From: Butyrivibrio sp. CAG:318 | Lineage (GTDB): Bacteria > Bacillota > Clostridia > Lachnospirales > Lachnospiraceae | Reading direction: 5' to 3' | Assembly (NCBI GenBank): GCA_000431815.1 | Contig: FR889248.1 | Span: 1-59,200 of the forward strand | DNA: 59,200 nt | In this document: piece after piece, positions 1-8,636 of the stretch | How the letters are laid out: the number at the start of each line of letters is the position of its first letter | Numbering within the stretch: the stretch's first letter is position 1 | The notes under the pieces: model-generated | Databases searched by the model: none | Seen by the model: the letters and a program-made list of their open reading frames with translations, nothing else | Told to the model about the DNA's origin: nothing | Translations under genes and position numbers: made by a program

Positions 1-228
1 GGATTCCCTATCTGGTGGTACGTTGCACCGACGATCATCAACACATTCCTTGAATCATATGATTTCGCGGGCAAGAAAATTGTTCTTTTTGCCACATCGG
101 GCGGAAGCGGATTCGGCAATACAGTCAGTGAACTTAAGGCATCTGCACCGGGTGCGGAAATCATTGAGGGCAAGGTTCTGAACGGAATGTCAGCACAGGA
201 TATTGCCGCATGGGTAAACACATTATAA
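1..228 (+). CDS. Flavodoxin, C-terminal part (cut by window start)
   Basis: The first 75 codons in frame 1 are open and end at a TAA. They begin GFPIWWYVAPTIINTF, the FMN-binding loop region of long-type flavodoxin-like proteins, followed by a strand ending LFATSGGSGFGNT and a C-terminal amphipathic helix. The family carries electrons on FMN, or acts as a small NAD(P)H-dependent reductase, in the cytoplasm. The start and the phosphate-binding loop lie outside the window. The next gene begins 18 nt downstream with its own ribosome-binding site, so the two are probably co-transcribed. The assignment as flavodoxin family is good, but the exact partner cannot be told. Confidence 0.85.
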   Translation, partial: GFPIWWYVAPTIINTFLESYDFAGKKIVLFATSGGSGFGNTVSELKASAPGAEIIEGKVLNGMSAQDIAAWVNTL

Positions 229-246
229 AACCGGAGGATATGTTAT

Positions 247-1014
247 ATGGAGAAAATAATTCAGACCGCGGGCAGAAATGCACTCTCGGAGTTTGCACCG
301 CAGTTCGCTCACTTTAATGATGATGTCCTTTTTGGCGAGAACTGGAACAATCAGGATATTGATGTCAAGACCCGTAGCATTATAACGGTTGTTGCGCTTA
401 TGGCTTCGGGAATCACCGATTCATCACTCGTATATCATCTTCAGAATGCGAAAAATCATGGTGTCACGCAGAAGGAAATCGCTGCCGTGATCACACATGT
501 AGCATTTTATACAGGATGGCCTAAGGGCTGGGCGGTATTCAATCTTGCCAAAGAGGTGTGGCAGCCGGGTGAGGGCGATATGCCATACGAAGATGAGGCG
601 ATGAGAGCACATGCGAAGTCAATGATATTCCCGATAGGAGAGCCGAACACTGCTTTTGAGAAATATTTTGTGGGAAAAAGTTATCTCGCACCGGTTTCCA
701 AAGAGCAGGTTGGAATTTTTAATGTAACTTTTGAGCCGGGCTGCAGAAATAATTGGCATATCCATCATGCAAAGAGAGGCGGCGGACAGATTCTCGTATG
801 TGTCGGAGGACGCGGATATTATCAGGAAGAGGGTAAGGAAGCCATAGAGATGAAACCGGGCGACTGCATTAACATCCCTGCCGAGGTTAAGCATTGGCAC
901 GGCGCCACTCCGACGGAGTGGTTCTCACATCTCGCAGTTGAAGTTCCGGGTGAGGAATGTTCCAACGAGTGGTGTGAACCTGTATCCGACGAAGTATATG
1001 GTGTTTTGAAATAG
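247..1014 (+). CDS. Carboxymuconolactone decarboxylase-like / cupin fusion protein
   Basis: This 255-residue protein has two domains. Residues about 20-105 are a helical carboxymuconolactone decarboxylase (AhpD-like) domain with the RSIITVVALMA and HVAFYTGWPKGW segments. It has no CxxC pair, so a peroxidase-type thiol role is unlikely. Residues about 150-235 are a cupin with metal-ligand candidates in WHIHH, GGGQIL and KHWHG. The start is the ATG after GGAGGATATGTT. Such fusions are common in anaerobes next to flavodoxins and aldo/keto reductases, which suggests reduction or detoxification of small carbonyl compounds. The substrate is unknown. It lies 18 nt after the flavodoxin gene and reads the same way. 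Confidence 0.85.
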   Translation: MEKIIQTAGRNALSEFAPQFAHFNDDVLFGENWNNQDIDVKTRSIITVVALMASGITDSSLVYHLQNAKNHGVTQKEIAAVITHVAFYTGWPKGWAVFNLAKEVWQPGEGDMPYEDEAMRAHAKSMIFPIGEPNTAFEKYFVGKSYLAPVSKEQVGIFNVTFEPGCRNNWHIHHAKRGGGQILVCVGGRGYYQEEGKEAIEMKPGDCINIPAEVKHWHGATPTEWFSHLAVEVPGEECSNEWCEPVSDEVYGVLK

Positions 1015-1052
1015 ATAGGTCATAGGAGGCTTCTTAATTATTGTGATATAAA

Positions 1053-2357
1053 TCAGTCGAGCGCGATGACGGTATAAGTACAGCTAAGCGTGTCAAGCAC
1101 TGTGTTATAGTTTTCCTGCTCAAAAGAGTATGTCAGAGAAATGTCATTATTTTTTGCATTATATATTCTGTTATACGTTATCGAATACTGATAAAGCGGT
1201 ACTTTTGGTTTTGAATTGGGTGCGTAATATTGATAGATGCGTGTGGCGTTTTTGCATGTGGTGTCATCGTACCCATCTTTCATAACGACACATAAATTTC
1301 CGTTGTTGTCATTTGAACTTACGCCTATCGAGCCGCTTAAGCATACCATATATGTATGTCCCTTTTTCAAAGTGACCTTGTTCTGGGAGCAGGAGACCAG
1401 GTCTTTGCTGTTCAGCTTCTGCGTAAAATACGGTGTGGTTGCGTAATTTTGAAGAAGACGGTGACCCGAGATACTGCAGTCAGCAAAAAAATAGCCTGAA
1501 CATATACCATCTTTGCCATTCTCACCATTTTGTCCGTCGGCACCGTCAGCGCCTTGAGCTTTTACTCCGGTATCGGAGCCGGCAATCCACCAGTTTCCGT
1601 TGTCACCTATAAACGGTGTGTTACCGTCTTTGCCGTCAACACCGTCCCGGCCGTCAACACCGTCTATACCGTCTTTTCCATCCTGACCGTTGATGCCGTC
1701 TTTGCCGTCGGCACCGTCATTTCCACGCAGTGTTGACATATCATAGAGGTTAAGCCATATTGAGTCCCCGGCATAGCGCCATTGCAGCATATCGTTATCG
1801 GCGCGGAATTCAGGAGTTCTGCCATCGGTACCTGTGCTGCCGGAAGGACCGGTAATGTCGGTGAGTGCCACAAGGTTCTGCCATGCGCCATCATCGTAAC
1901 GCCATTGGATATATGCATCCGTACTGCGTACTTCCACAGTTCTGCCGTCAATGCCATCTTTGCCGTTGGCACCATCCTTGCCGTCGGTACCATCTTTACC
2001 GTTGACACCGTCCTTGCCGTCGGTACCATCTTTGCCATTGACACCGTCCTTGCCGTCGGCACCATCTTTGCCGTTGGCACCATTTATGCCGTCAATGCCA
2101 TCCTTACCGTTGGTGCCGTTTTTTCCGTCCTGTCCGGCCGGACCGGCAGCTCCTGTAAGTTGTGCAATGTCCACCAGATCGTGCCATTCGGTTTCGTTGT
2201 CGTATTTCCACTGAATAGCACTCTGACCACACTGTACGGCTACCCGGCGGGATTCCTTTCCGGTAATATTTTTCTTTACAAGTATGATGCAGATTGCGGA
2301 TAAAGTAATAGATACAAGCAGCAATGTACTAAGAAGTACAATTACAGGTTTTTTCAC
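1053..2357 (-). CDS. Collagen-like surface protein with IQWRY modules
   Basis: The start is taken as GTG at 2357 behind GGAGGTG. An in-frame ATG at 2372 lies upstream of that site. The 434-residue protein has an N-terminal membrane segment (about residues 4-28), then Gly-X-Y collagen-like blocks rich in GKDG and GxDG (about 69-139, 170-182, 212-245, 269-285). Three copies of a module with the pattern I/LQWRY or IQWKY, then a Trp and a Leu-x-G end, alternate with the collagen blocks (about 41-69, 140-170, 182-212). The last 145 residues are a cysteine-containing beta-rich domain resembling the trimerising jelly-roll tips of BclA-type proteins. It is probably a trimeric cell-surface or spore-surface fibre. 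It follows a TetR gene by 20 nt on the same strand, which may regulate it. Confidence 0.85.
   Translation of the reverse strand: MKKPVIVLLSTLLLVSITLSAICIILVKKNITGKESRRVAVQCGQSAIQWKYDNETEWHDLVDIAQLTGAAGPAGQDGKNGTNGKDGIDGINGANGKDGADGKDGVNGKDGTDGKDGVNGKDGTDGKDGANGKDGIDGRTVEVRSTDAYIQWRYDDGAWQNLVALTDITGPSGSTGTDGRTPEFRADNDMLQWRYAGDSIWLNLYDMSTLRGNDGADGKDGINGQDGKDGIDGVDGRDGVDGKDGNTPFIGDNGNWWIAGSDTGVKAQGADGADGQNGENGKDGICSGYFFADCSISGHRLLQNYATTPYFTQKLNSKDLVSCSQNKVTLKKGHTYMVCLSGSIGVSSNDNNGNLCVVMKDGYDDTTCKNATRIYQYYAPNSKPKVPLYQYSITYNRIYNAKNNDISLTYSFEQENYNTVLDTLSCTYTVIALD
1944..2153 (-). repeat. Collagen Gly-X-Y coding repeat
   Basis: Short tandem coding repeats (units of 9-18 bp built on codons for G-K-D-G-x-x) encode the longest collagen-like block of the surface protein. 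The low complexity opens long spurious frames on the opposite strand. Repeat number is likely to vary between strains by slippage or recombination. Confidence 0.85.
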
Positions 2358-2377
2358 GCGAAACACCTCCACATATA

Positions 2378-2953
2378 TTATTTTTTGTAATGTTCTATAA
2401 ACAGGCTGACGCCTTGTTTTAATACCTCCATCTGTGTTTTCAGATAGTATTCGTCCTCAAACATGGCATAATGTACGCATGCGCGGACGAATATAAATAT
2501 TAACGGCGTTATGGTTGTGTACGGTATACCTATTTTGGGCTCAAGCAGTTTGGCATACTCGGTGTATCGTTCATTTACGCCTTCAAAAAATTTCTTGCCA
2601 TGTTCGATATATTTGGGCAGTGTATATACCTGGTACATAAGCCGGTATTTGCTGCCGTGTTTTTTGGCCGTCCAATAAGGCACTTCTTCGATAAAACGCA
2701 TTACATCTTTCGGATCCGTTGGTGCTTTTTTCATAAAGTCATCTTCGACTTTTGACATACAATATGCTGTGGATTCAATGATAAGTTCGTCAAGATTCTT
2801 GAAATATGAATATAAATTTGCTTTGGTGCAGCCGCATGCATCTGCCAGGGCTTTAATTCCTGTGCCTGTAAGTCCGTTTTCTGCGTAACATTCAAAACAT
2901 TTCTCCATAATTTCATTTTTGCGTTCGATGTGCTGTTGCTCTGTTGTCTTCAT
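2378..2953 (-). CDS. TetR/AcrR family transcriptional regulator
   Basis: The start is the ATG at 2953 preceded by TAGGAGGATACAAC, which gives 191 residues. A longer open frame upstream has no ribosome-binding site. Residues about 5-50 form the TetR helix-turn-helix, with TGIKALADACGCTKANLYSYF matching the pattern up to the conserved Y-x-Y/H-F end of the recognition helix. The rest is the all-helical ligand-binding and dimerisation part. It is the first gene of a two-gene unit with the collagen-like protein 20 nt downstream, so autoregulation and control of that surface protein are likely. The ligand is unknown. Confidence 0.88.
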   Translation of the reverse strand: MKTTEQQHIERKNEIMEKCFECYAENGLTGTGIKALADACGCTKANLYSYFKNLDELIIESTAYCMSKVEDDFMKKAPTDPKDVMRFIEEVPYWTAKKHGSKYRLMYQVYTLPKYIEHGKKFFEGVNERYTEYAKLLEPKIGIPYTTITPLIFIFVRACVHYAMFEDEYYLKTQMEVLKQGVSLFIEHYKK

Positions 2954-3063
2954 GTTGTATCCTCCTATGGTGACTGATCGTTTGTTTATTATTAGTATAA
3001 CATAGTATTGTAAGAAAAGCAAGGTATGATTGGGAAATTTGATTGTAATCAGAAGGTGAAAGA

Positions 3064-3108
3064 AGGCGCCCGAAGTTCGGGCCGCTCCCGGTCGCAGGAA
3101 CCAAAAAG
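3064..3108. repeat. GC-rich hairpin repeat, copy 1
   Basis: A GCCCG/CGGGC hairpin is followed by CTCCCGGTCGCAGGAACC and an A-run. The tail recurs at 3495-3519 as CTCCGGTTGCAGGAACC plus A-run, again after a GC-rich hairpin. The two copies bracket the inverted-repeat element at 3226-3406. The function is unknown. Confidence 0.55.
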
Positions 3109-3225
3109 AGAATGTGAATAATTGATATGCGCGTTTGCGTTATATTGGATAATTTCAGGCTTAGTGTAATGTATTCAAGGTCTTTTAATGCTTTAATCGA
3201 TACCATTTCAAGGCTAAAATCTACC

Positions 3226-3406
3226 AAATCACACTTTTTTGCATTTTTGGGGGAATTTGGTGCCAATTTGGCAGGTCTCACATTGTAATATGTGAAAATT
3301 CATGTATCTTTTAGCATATTTGTTCTCATATATTATCATAAGTGAGTGTCCTATATAGCAATTAATTATCACCAAATTGCAGATTATTGCCAAAGAAGTG
3401 TGAAAT
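3226..3406 (+). repeat. Inverted-repeat extragenic element, copy A
   Basis: This is a non-coding element of about 181 bp. The left end reads AAATCACACTTTTTTGC and, slightly inside, AATTTGGTG. The right end is the imperfect reverse complement (CACCAAATTGC inside, AAGAAGTGTGAAAT at the edge). The interior is homologous almost throughout to the interior of the copy at 42422-42604 read on the other strand (shared CATTGTAATAT, ATATCTTTTA-like and CATATATTA stretches). No open reading frame fits. It resembles a MITE or a large REP-type repeat. Confidence 0.75.
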
Positions 3407-3461
3407 AATCATATTATACACCACAATATTGCTTTTTCGGTGTCGCATTTTACTACTAAGC

Positions 3462-3519
3462 GGAGGTCCCCCGGACCTCCAGGGTTCTGCGCTCCGCTCC
3501 GGTTGCAGGAACCAAAAAA
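3462..3519. repeat. GC-rich hairpin repeat, copy 2
   Basis: A perfect stem GGAGGTCC-CCC-GGACCTCC is followed by the GGTTGCAGGAACC tail also seen at 3090-3103. It lies just after the tRNA-Pro terminator on the other strand. The function is unknown. Confidence 0.5.
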
Positions 3520-3540
3520 GCCACCTCAAAGAGGTGGCTA
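3513..3540 (-). terminator. Terminator of tRNA-Pro
   Basis: On the minus strand a 9-bp stem (AGCCACCTC/GAGGTGGCT) with a TTT loop is followed by a run of six T, directly downstream of the tRNA. Confidence 0.85.
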
Positions 3541-3547
3541 TAATAAG

Positions 3548-3621
3548 TCGATGCGACAGGATTCGAACCTGCGACCTCTGCGTCCCGAACGCAGCGCTCT
3601 ACCAAACTGAGCCACGCATCG
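3548..3621 (-). tRNA. tRNA-Pro (anticodon CGG)
   Basis: A 74-nt cloverleaf is visible on the minus strand: acceptor CGATGCG/CGCATCG, D stem GCTC/GAGC, anticodon stem CTGCG/CGCAG around TTCGGGA (anticodon CGG, reads CCG), and a T arm with TTCGAAT. The discriminator is A and CCA is not encoded. A strong terminator follows. Confidence 0.93.
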
Positions 3622-3759
3622 TCAATCAACGATAGATATCATATCACAACTCAGTTGGGATTTCAAGACCTAATTTGTGGGTGGATGCTAATTCCGGAAA
3701 TATTCCGAATGACAGAGTGCGATTTATAATACGTTTTGAGTATCGGATATTCTAATTCT
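3622..3759. other. Intergenic, upstream of tRNA-Pro
   Basis: This is AT-rich sequence with no open reading frame or clear hairpin. The tRNA-Pro promoter should lie here on the minus strand, but I cannot place it with confidence. Confidence 0.5.
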
Positions 3760-3932
3760 ACCACTTTTTTGAGGAAAATAGCTAATCTGGTGTGAATTTT
3801 GATGATGAATTATTTAAAATAAGACACTTTTATCCTGAAACAGGTCTAATAATTGATATATTTGGGCGGAAACATACTGATTTAGAGCAGGATTTTCACA
3901 CCAAATCGCCGAAAATGATAAAAAAGATGCGA
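3760..3932. repeat. Inverted-repeat extragenic element, copy B (degenerate)
   Basis: The left edge has ACCACTTTTTTGAGG and CTAATCTGGTGTGAATTTT. The right edge, reverse-complemented, reads CGCATCTTTTTTATC and then CGATTTGGTGTGAAAAT. The ends therefore match each other and the ends of the copies at 3226, 30737 and 42422, but the interior is unrelated to copies A and D. No gene fits. Confidence 0.6.
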
Positions 3933-4141
3933 AAAGTATAGCATACTATATCGAAATCACTCATCGAATTAGATAACAGACACAACAATCGGAACGAAAT
4001 ATAACTGACTACACCAAAATCGCGGCCGGAATTATCACAAAAGGCAATAAATCAGCCGCGTCGCGCCCACATTATCACAAAAGATACCTACCACAGCTAA
4101 TTTATGCAGAGAGTCACAGATTTCCACAAATTTCCACATTG
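3933..4141. other. Intergenic tail after repeat copy B
   Basis: There is no supported gene. The stretch holds two copies of ATTATCACAAAAG (about 4034 and 4072), a short direct repeat of TTTCCACA near 4121-4140, and a GC-rich GCGGCCGG/CCGCG patch. Nothing here can be assigned a function. Confidence 0.45.
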
Positions 4142-5119
4142 CTACACTATATTCAGAAGCTTCATGCCGTTTTCGTATGCAAAAGCATTCTGCAATGTTT
4201 CGACGGCGATGGCCTGCATGGCTTCTTTGGTGAAAAAACCCATGTGGGAGGTTATCAGCACGTTGGGAAATGTGCACAGCCGCGAAAGAATATCATCCTG
4301 GATTATTTTGTTGGAGACATCCTCGTAGAAAAGGCCATCCTCTTCCTCGTAGACATCAAGGGCAACAGCACCTATATGACCTTCCTTCAGTCCGTCAATC
4401 AGGGCGGCCGAATCGATGAGAGAGCCGCGGGAAGTGTTGGAAATTATGACACCCTGCTTCATTTTGCGGATTGAAAGTTCGTTTATCAGGTGGTATGTGT
4501 CAGCTGTTAAAGGGCAGTGGAGTGAGATGACATCGGACTTTTCAAAAAGTTCGTCAAGGGTGACATAAATTGCGTCAAGGTTTTCATTGGGATACAAATC
4601 ATAAGCAAGAACCTTCATATGAAAACCGTTGAAAATGTCAATCATGCACTGACCTATTTTGCCGGTGCCGATAACACCTGCGGTTTTGCCGTTGAGATCC
4701 TGACCCATGAGACCATTGATACTCATATTAAAATCGCGGGTGCGTGTATAAGCGCGGTGAAGCTTGCGGTTCACTGTCAGAATGGAAGCCATGGAAAATT
4801 CGGCGACGGCAGCGGGAGAGTAACTTGGAACACGCAGAACCGTGATGCCGAGAGCTCTTGTGGCATCAAGATTTACGTTGTTAAAACCCGCGCAGCGCAG
4901 AAGAATAAGTTTGATACCGAGAGAAGCCAGTGCCTCGGCAATTTGTTCAGTTACATTGTCATTTACAAAAATACAGACTGCATCGAAGCCACTTGCGAGG
5001 ATAACGGTGTCCGGCATCAGTGAAGATTCAATAAAATGAATTTTCATGCCATACTCCTTGCTGAGTGGCTCAAACCACAGTCTGTCATAAGGTTTGGTAT
5101 TGAAAAAAGCGATATTCAT
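4142..5119 (-). CDS. ldhA: D-lactate dehydrogenase (2-hydroxyacid dehydrogenase family)
   Basis: This 325-residue protein matches the E. coli LdhA type along its length (329 there): N-terminal MNIAFFNTKPYDR, the RCAGFNNV and RVPSYSPAAVAEF segments, the NAD-binding GTGKIG at about 148, the SRG arginine region (NTSRGSLID), the acidic VYEEEDGLFYED segment and the catalytic histidine in TSHMGFF. It reduces pyruvate to D-lactate with NADH in the cytoplasm. The start is the ATG behind AAGGAGTACTATC. It lies 60 nt downstream of the lipase-like gene on the same strand. A close homologue acting on another 2-oxoacid cannot be excluded. Confidence 0.88.
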   Translation of the reverse strand: MNIAFFNTKPYDRLWFEPLSKEYGMKIHFIESSLMPDTVILASGFDAVCIFVNDNVTEQIAEALASLGIKLILLRCAGFNNVNLDATRALGITVLRVPSYSPAAVAEFSMASILTVNRKLHRAYTRTRDFNMSINGLMGQDLNGKTAGVIGTGKIGQCMIDIFNGFHMKVLAYDLYPNENLDAIYVTLDELFEKSDVISLHCPLTADTYHLINELSIRKMKQGVIISNTSRGSLIDSAALIDGLKEGHIGAVALDVYEEEDGLFYEDVSNKIIQDDILSRLCTFPNVLITSHMGFFTKEAMQAIAVETLQNAFAYENGMKLLNIV

Positions 5120-5179
5120 GATAGTACTCCTTGTAATATTTCAATAGAATTATTACCATATCGGGAGCAGATTATCCAT

Positions 5180-6115
5180 TTATTTCATATGCGCTTCAAT
5201 CCAGGCCAAAATATCATTGTATACAACATCACGGTCCTTCTCGTTAAGGATTTCATGACGCATGTCAGGGTAAAGCTTTAAGGTAACATCAGTGATGCCA
5301 AGTTTCTTATACTGCGTGTACACAGCAGATGGACCCTTGCCGTAATTGCCGACAGGGTCTTCACATCCTGCGGTCACGAGAATCGGCAGGTCATGCGGAA
5401 TCGAAGTAAGATTACGCTCCTTGCATACGAATTTAAGAAGCTTGAAAAGCGTTCTGTAACCGTTAAGTGAGAAAGTAAAAGTACAATACGGGTCATCACG
5501 GTATTTATCGATTATGTCGCGGTCGCGTGAAAGCCAGTCGCTTGGGGATTCTGCGTCGGGGATGCGCTTGTTGTAACTGCCGAATGCAAGCTTGTCAATA
5601 AAAGCACTCTTGTAGCGGTCTCCGCGGAAAAGTCTCAAAAAATTCGTGAGAAAAATACCAAAGCCGGTTACAAATGAAGGCATTACGCCGGTTCCCATGA
5701 CGATTGCCCCGTCGATGCCGGTGCCGTACATTGTAAGGTATTTGCGGAAGATGAAAGAACCCATACTGTGGCCAAGTATATAATAAGGCACACCTGGATG
5801 GGCTTCCTGGGTTATTTTCTTGAGACGGTGAACGTCGCGGACAAGAATTGTCTCGGCATCGTGCTCGGCAAAATACCCAAGGTCCTTCTCTGTTGCAGCG
5901 GTGAGTCCGTGGCCTAGGTGGTCTTCGCCGACCACAAGGAAACCGTGACCTGCCATAAATGATGCAAAATCATCATATCGGTCCATATACTCCTCCATAC
6001 CGTGGACGATTTGAAAAATTGCACGAATATTGCCATCATCAGGTGACCATGAATAGGCATGGCAAGTATTTATGCCGTCTCTCGACGGGAAACCGAATTC
6101 TTTTCTTATTGCCAT
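5180..6115 (-). CDS. Alpha/beta hydrolase, monoacylglycerol lipase/lysophospholipase-like
   Basis: The chosen start is the ATG at 6115 after CGGAGGTAATTTAT (311 residues). The frame stays open 14 codons further without a ribosome-binding site. The nucleophile elbow is GHSMG (about residue 110), and the HGMEEYMDRYDDFA and GEDHLGHG segments are typical of the serine aminopeptidase S33/monoglyceride lipase group. An aspartate in GCEDPVGNYG and a histidine in DMRHEILNE complete the likely triad. There is no signal peptide, so it probably acts in the cytoplasm on monoacylglycerols or lysophospholipids. It may be co-transcribed with ldhA. Confidence 0.85.
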   Translation of the reverse strand: MAIRKEFGFPSRDGINTCHAYSWSPDDGNIRAIFQIVHGMEEYMDRYDDFASFMAGHGFLVVGEDHLGHGLTAATEKDLGYFAEHDAETILVRDVHRLKKITQEAHPGVPYYILGHSMGSFIFRKYLTMYGTGIDGAIVMGTGVMPSFVTGFGIFLTNFLRLFRGDRYKSAFIDKLAFGSYNKRIPDAESPSDWLSRDRDIIDKYRDDPYCTFTFSLNGYRTLFKLLKFVCKERNLTSIPHDLPILVTAGCEDPVGNYGKGPSAVYTQYKKLGITDVTLKLYPDMRHEILNEKDRDVVYNDILAWIEAHMK

Positions 6116-6220
6116 ATAAATTACCTCCGGAATAATAGTATACACATATTTTCTCATATTTTACGGACAAAGTAAACCAACAGAGTTAAAAAAACGTTTG
6201 AAAGAAGGGGGATAACCGTC

Positions 6221-6249
6221 TTGATTTTTTATGCGCCGTAGTTTAATAT
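6221..6249 (+). promoter_or_regulatory. Promoter of the hydratase gene
   Basis: TTGATT, a 17-bp spacer and TAATAT lie 35 bp upstream of the hydratase start. Confidence 0.6.
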
Positions 6250-6283
6250 TAATGTATATACACAAATTTCAGGAGGAACCATA

Positions 6284-8569
6284 ATGGTCAGATTAAGTCA
6301 GGGCGGTGCATACCTCTTAGGCGGCACGGAGATTGTTGAAGACAATAACGAAGCAGCTGCAGTTCTTGCGGCTAAGCTTGGAAGTGCTCCGGATAAGAAA
6401 GAGGCGGCACACAATACTATTGCATATAATATATTAACATCACATAATACATCGGGTAATGATGAAAAGCTTGAGATTAAGTTTGATAAGCTCACATCAC
6501 ACGATATAACATTTGTAGGAATTATTCAGACTGCCAGAGCAAGCGGACTCGAGAAATTCCCAATTCCGTATGTACTTACGAACTGCCATAACAGTCTTTG
6601 CGCTGTAGGCGGAACTATTAATGAAGACGACCACATGTTTGGTCTTACATGCGCCAAGAAATACGGTGGAATATATGTTCCTCCTCATCAGGCAGTTATA
6701 CACCAGTTTGCAAGGGAGATGCTTGCAGAAGGCGGTAAGATGATTCTCGGTTCGGACAGCCATACCCGTTACGGTGCACTCGGAACGATGGCAGTTGGTG
6801 AGGGCGGACCTGAGCTTGTTAAACAGCTCCTTAATAAAACATATGACATTAATATGCCGGGTGTTGTGGCTATTTATCTTACAGGTTCACCGGCCAAGGG
6901 AGTCGGACCTCAGGATGTTGCACTTGCCATTATCGGTGCTGTTTTTGCCAATGGATACGTCAAGAATAAAGTCATGGAATTTGTCGGACCGGGCGTAGCC
7001 AATTTAAGCGCTGATTTCAGAATAGGTGTAGATGTTATGACAACAGAGACAACATGCCTCTCATCTATATGGAAGACTGATGACAGAATCAGGGAATTTT
7101 ATGATATTCACGGAAGAAGTGAATCTTATAAAGAACTTAATCCGGGCAACGTGGCATACTATGACGGCGTTGTATATGTTGACCTTGATAAGGTTAAGCC
7201 GATGATTGCCATGCCGTTCCACCCAAGCAATACCTATACAATAGAAGAACTTAATGCTAACCTTGAAGATATTCTTCACGACTGCGAGAAGAAGGCACTT
7301 GTAAGCCTTGACGGACAGGTTGATTTCAAACTCACGGATAAGATTAAGAATGGCAGACTCTATGTTGACCAGGGAATTATCGCAGGATGCGCCGGCGGTG
7401 GATTTGAGAATATATGTGATGCTGCCGATATTCTCCGCGGACATTCAATCGGTGCTGATGAATTTACATTAAGCATTTATCCGGCAAGTACGCCTATTTA
7501 TATGGAACTTGCGAAGAACGGACGTCTTGCGGACCTTATGGAGACAGGTGCCATAGTCAAGACAGCTTTCTGCGGACCTTGTTTTGGTGCCGGAGATACA
7601 CCTGCCAATAATGCATTTTCAATCAGACATTCGACACGTAACTTCCCGAACAGAGAAGGATCCAAGCTGCAGAAGGGCCAGATTGCATCAGTTGCGCTTA
7701 TGGATGCGCGTTCGATTGCAGCAACAGCGGCTAACAAAGGATACCTTACTGCAGCAACAGATATTGACGTTGAATATACGGGACCTAAGTATCATTTTGA
7801 TAGTAATATATATGCTAACAGAGTTTTTGACAGTCACGGAGTTGCGGATCCGGAGCAGGAAATTCAGTTCGGACCGAACATCAAAGACTGGCCTGAGATG
7901 GTAGCACTTCCGGAGAACCTCATTATCAAGTGTGTATCCGAGATTCATGATCCGGTTACGACGACGGATGAGCTTATTCCTTCCGGAGAGACATCCTCAT
8001 TCCGTTCCAATCCGCTCGGCCTTGCGGAGTTTGCACTTTCGAGAAAGGATCCGCTTTATGTAGGACGCGCCAAAGAAGTTCAGAAAGCAGAGAAGGCAAG
8101 AGAAGCCGGTAACTGCATGGGAGAAGCACTTCCTGAGCTTCGTGACATAATGCATAAGATCAAAGAAACATTTGATGTAAGCAGAGAAAATACCGGTGTC
8201 GGAAGTACGATTTTTGCGGTTAAACCGGGTGACGGTTCGGCCAGGGAGCAGGCTGCATCATGTCAGAAGGTACTTGGCGGATGGGCCAACATCGCCAACG
8301 AGTATGCAACCAAGCGATACCGTTCCAACCTCATCAACTGGGGTATGATACCTTTCATTATTGATGAGGGTGAACTTCCGTTTGAGAATCTTGATTATAT
8401 TTTTGTACCGGGAATTGCCGATGCTATCAAGACCAAAGCATCAAGCGTGAAAGCATATGTTGTGAATAAGGACATGAAAGAATTTGAACTTAAGATTGGT
8501 GAACTTACCGATGATGAGCGCAGAATAATTCTTGCAGGATGTCTTATTAACTTCTACAAAGAACAGTAA
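6284..8569 (+). CDS. Aconitase-family hydratase (YbhJ-like)
   Basis: This 761-residue protein has the aconitase layout: a long N-terminal catalytic part with ITFVGIIQTARASG, LGSDSHTRYGALG and a C-terminal swivel domain (about 640-755) after a linker. Cysteines likely to bind the 4Fe-4S cluster are in IIAGCAGGGFEN and TAFCGPCFGAGD. It is closer to the E. coli YbhJ-type putative hydratases (about 750 residues) than to AcnA (about 890) or AcnB, so aconitase activity is possible but another hydroxy-acid substrate is equally open. The start follows CAGGAGGAACCATA. A LuxR-type regulator follows the terminator. Confidence 0.85.
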   Translation: MVRLSQGGAYLLGGTEIVEDNNEAAAVLAAKLGSAPDKKEAAHNTIAYNILTSHNTSGNDEKLEIKFDKLTSHDITFVGIIQTARASGLEKFPIPYVLTNCHNSLCAVGGTINEDDHMFGLTCAKKYGGIYVPPHQAVIHQFAREMLAEGGKMILGSDSHTRYGALGTMAVGEGGPELVKQLLNKTYDINMPGVVAIYLTGSPAKGVGPQDVALAIIGAVFANGYVKNKVMEFVGPGVANLSADFRIGVDVMTTETTCLSSIWKTDDRIREFYDIHGRSESYKELNPGNVAYYDGVVYVDLDKVKPMIAMPFHPSNTYTIEELNANLEDILHDCEKKALVSLDGQVDFKLTDKIKNGRLYVDQGIIAGCAGGGFENICDAADILRGHSIGADEFTLSIYPASTPIYMELAKNGRLADLMETGAIVKTAFCGPCFGAGDTPANNAFSIRHSTRNFPNREGSKLQKGQIASVALMDARSIAATAANKGYLTAATDIDVEYTGPKYHFDSNIYANRVFDSHGVADPEQEIQFGPNIKDWPEMVALPENLIIKCVSEIHDPVTTTDELIPSGETSSFRSNPLGLAEFALSRKDPLYVGRAKEVQKAEKAREAGNCMGEALPELRDIMHKIKETFDVSRENTGVGSTIFAVKPGDGSAREQAASCQKVLGGWANIANEYATKRYRSNLINWGMIPFIIDEGELPFENLDYIFVPGIADAIKTKASSVKAYVVNKDMKEFELKIGELTDDERRIILAGCLINFYKEQ

Positions 8570-8574
8570 TTTAC

Positions 8575-8612
8575 AAAGCCCGACAGATGTCTGCAGCATT
8601 TGCCGGGCTTTA
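8575..8612 (+). terminator. Terminator after the hydratase gene
   Basis: An AAAGCCCG/CGGGCTTT stem with extra pairing inside sits 6 nt after the hydratase stop. The T-run is short. Confidence 0.65.
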
Positions 8613-8636
8613 CTATACACTCCAATCGCAAGAAAA

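Noticed and set aside
1530..2303. Long plus-strand frames and repeat arrays opposite the collagen-like gene
   Set aside because: They are shadows of the low-complexity Gly-X-Y coding repeats. Units of 9-18 bp without spacers also rule out a CRISPR array.
3387..3635. 82-codon open frame on the plus strand
   Set aside because: It runs through the antisense of tRNA-Pro and its terminator; the apparent protein is a well-known type of artefact of tRNA antisense translation.
4034..4140. Possible DnaA boxes or replication-related repeats (TTTCCACA, TTATCACA)
   Set aside because: None matches the nine-base DnaA consensus, they are few, and no replication gene is near.
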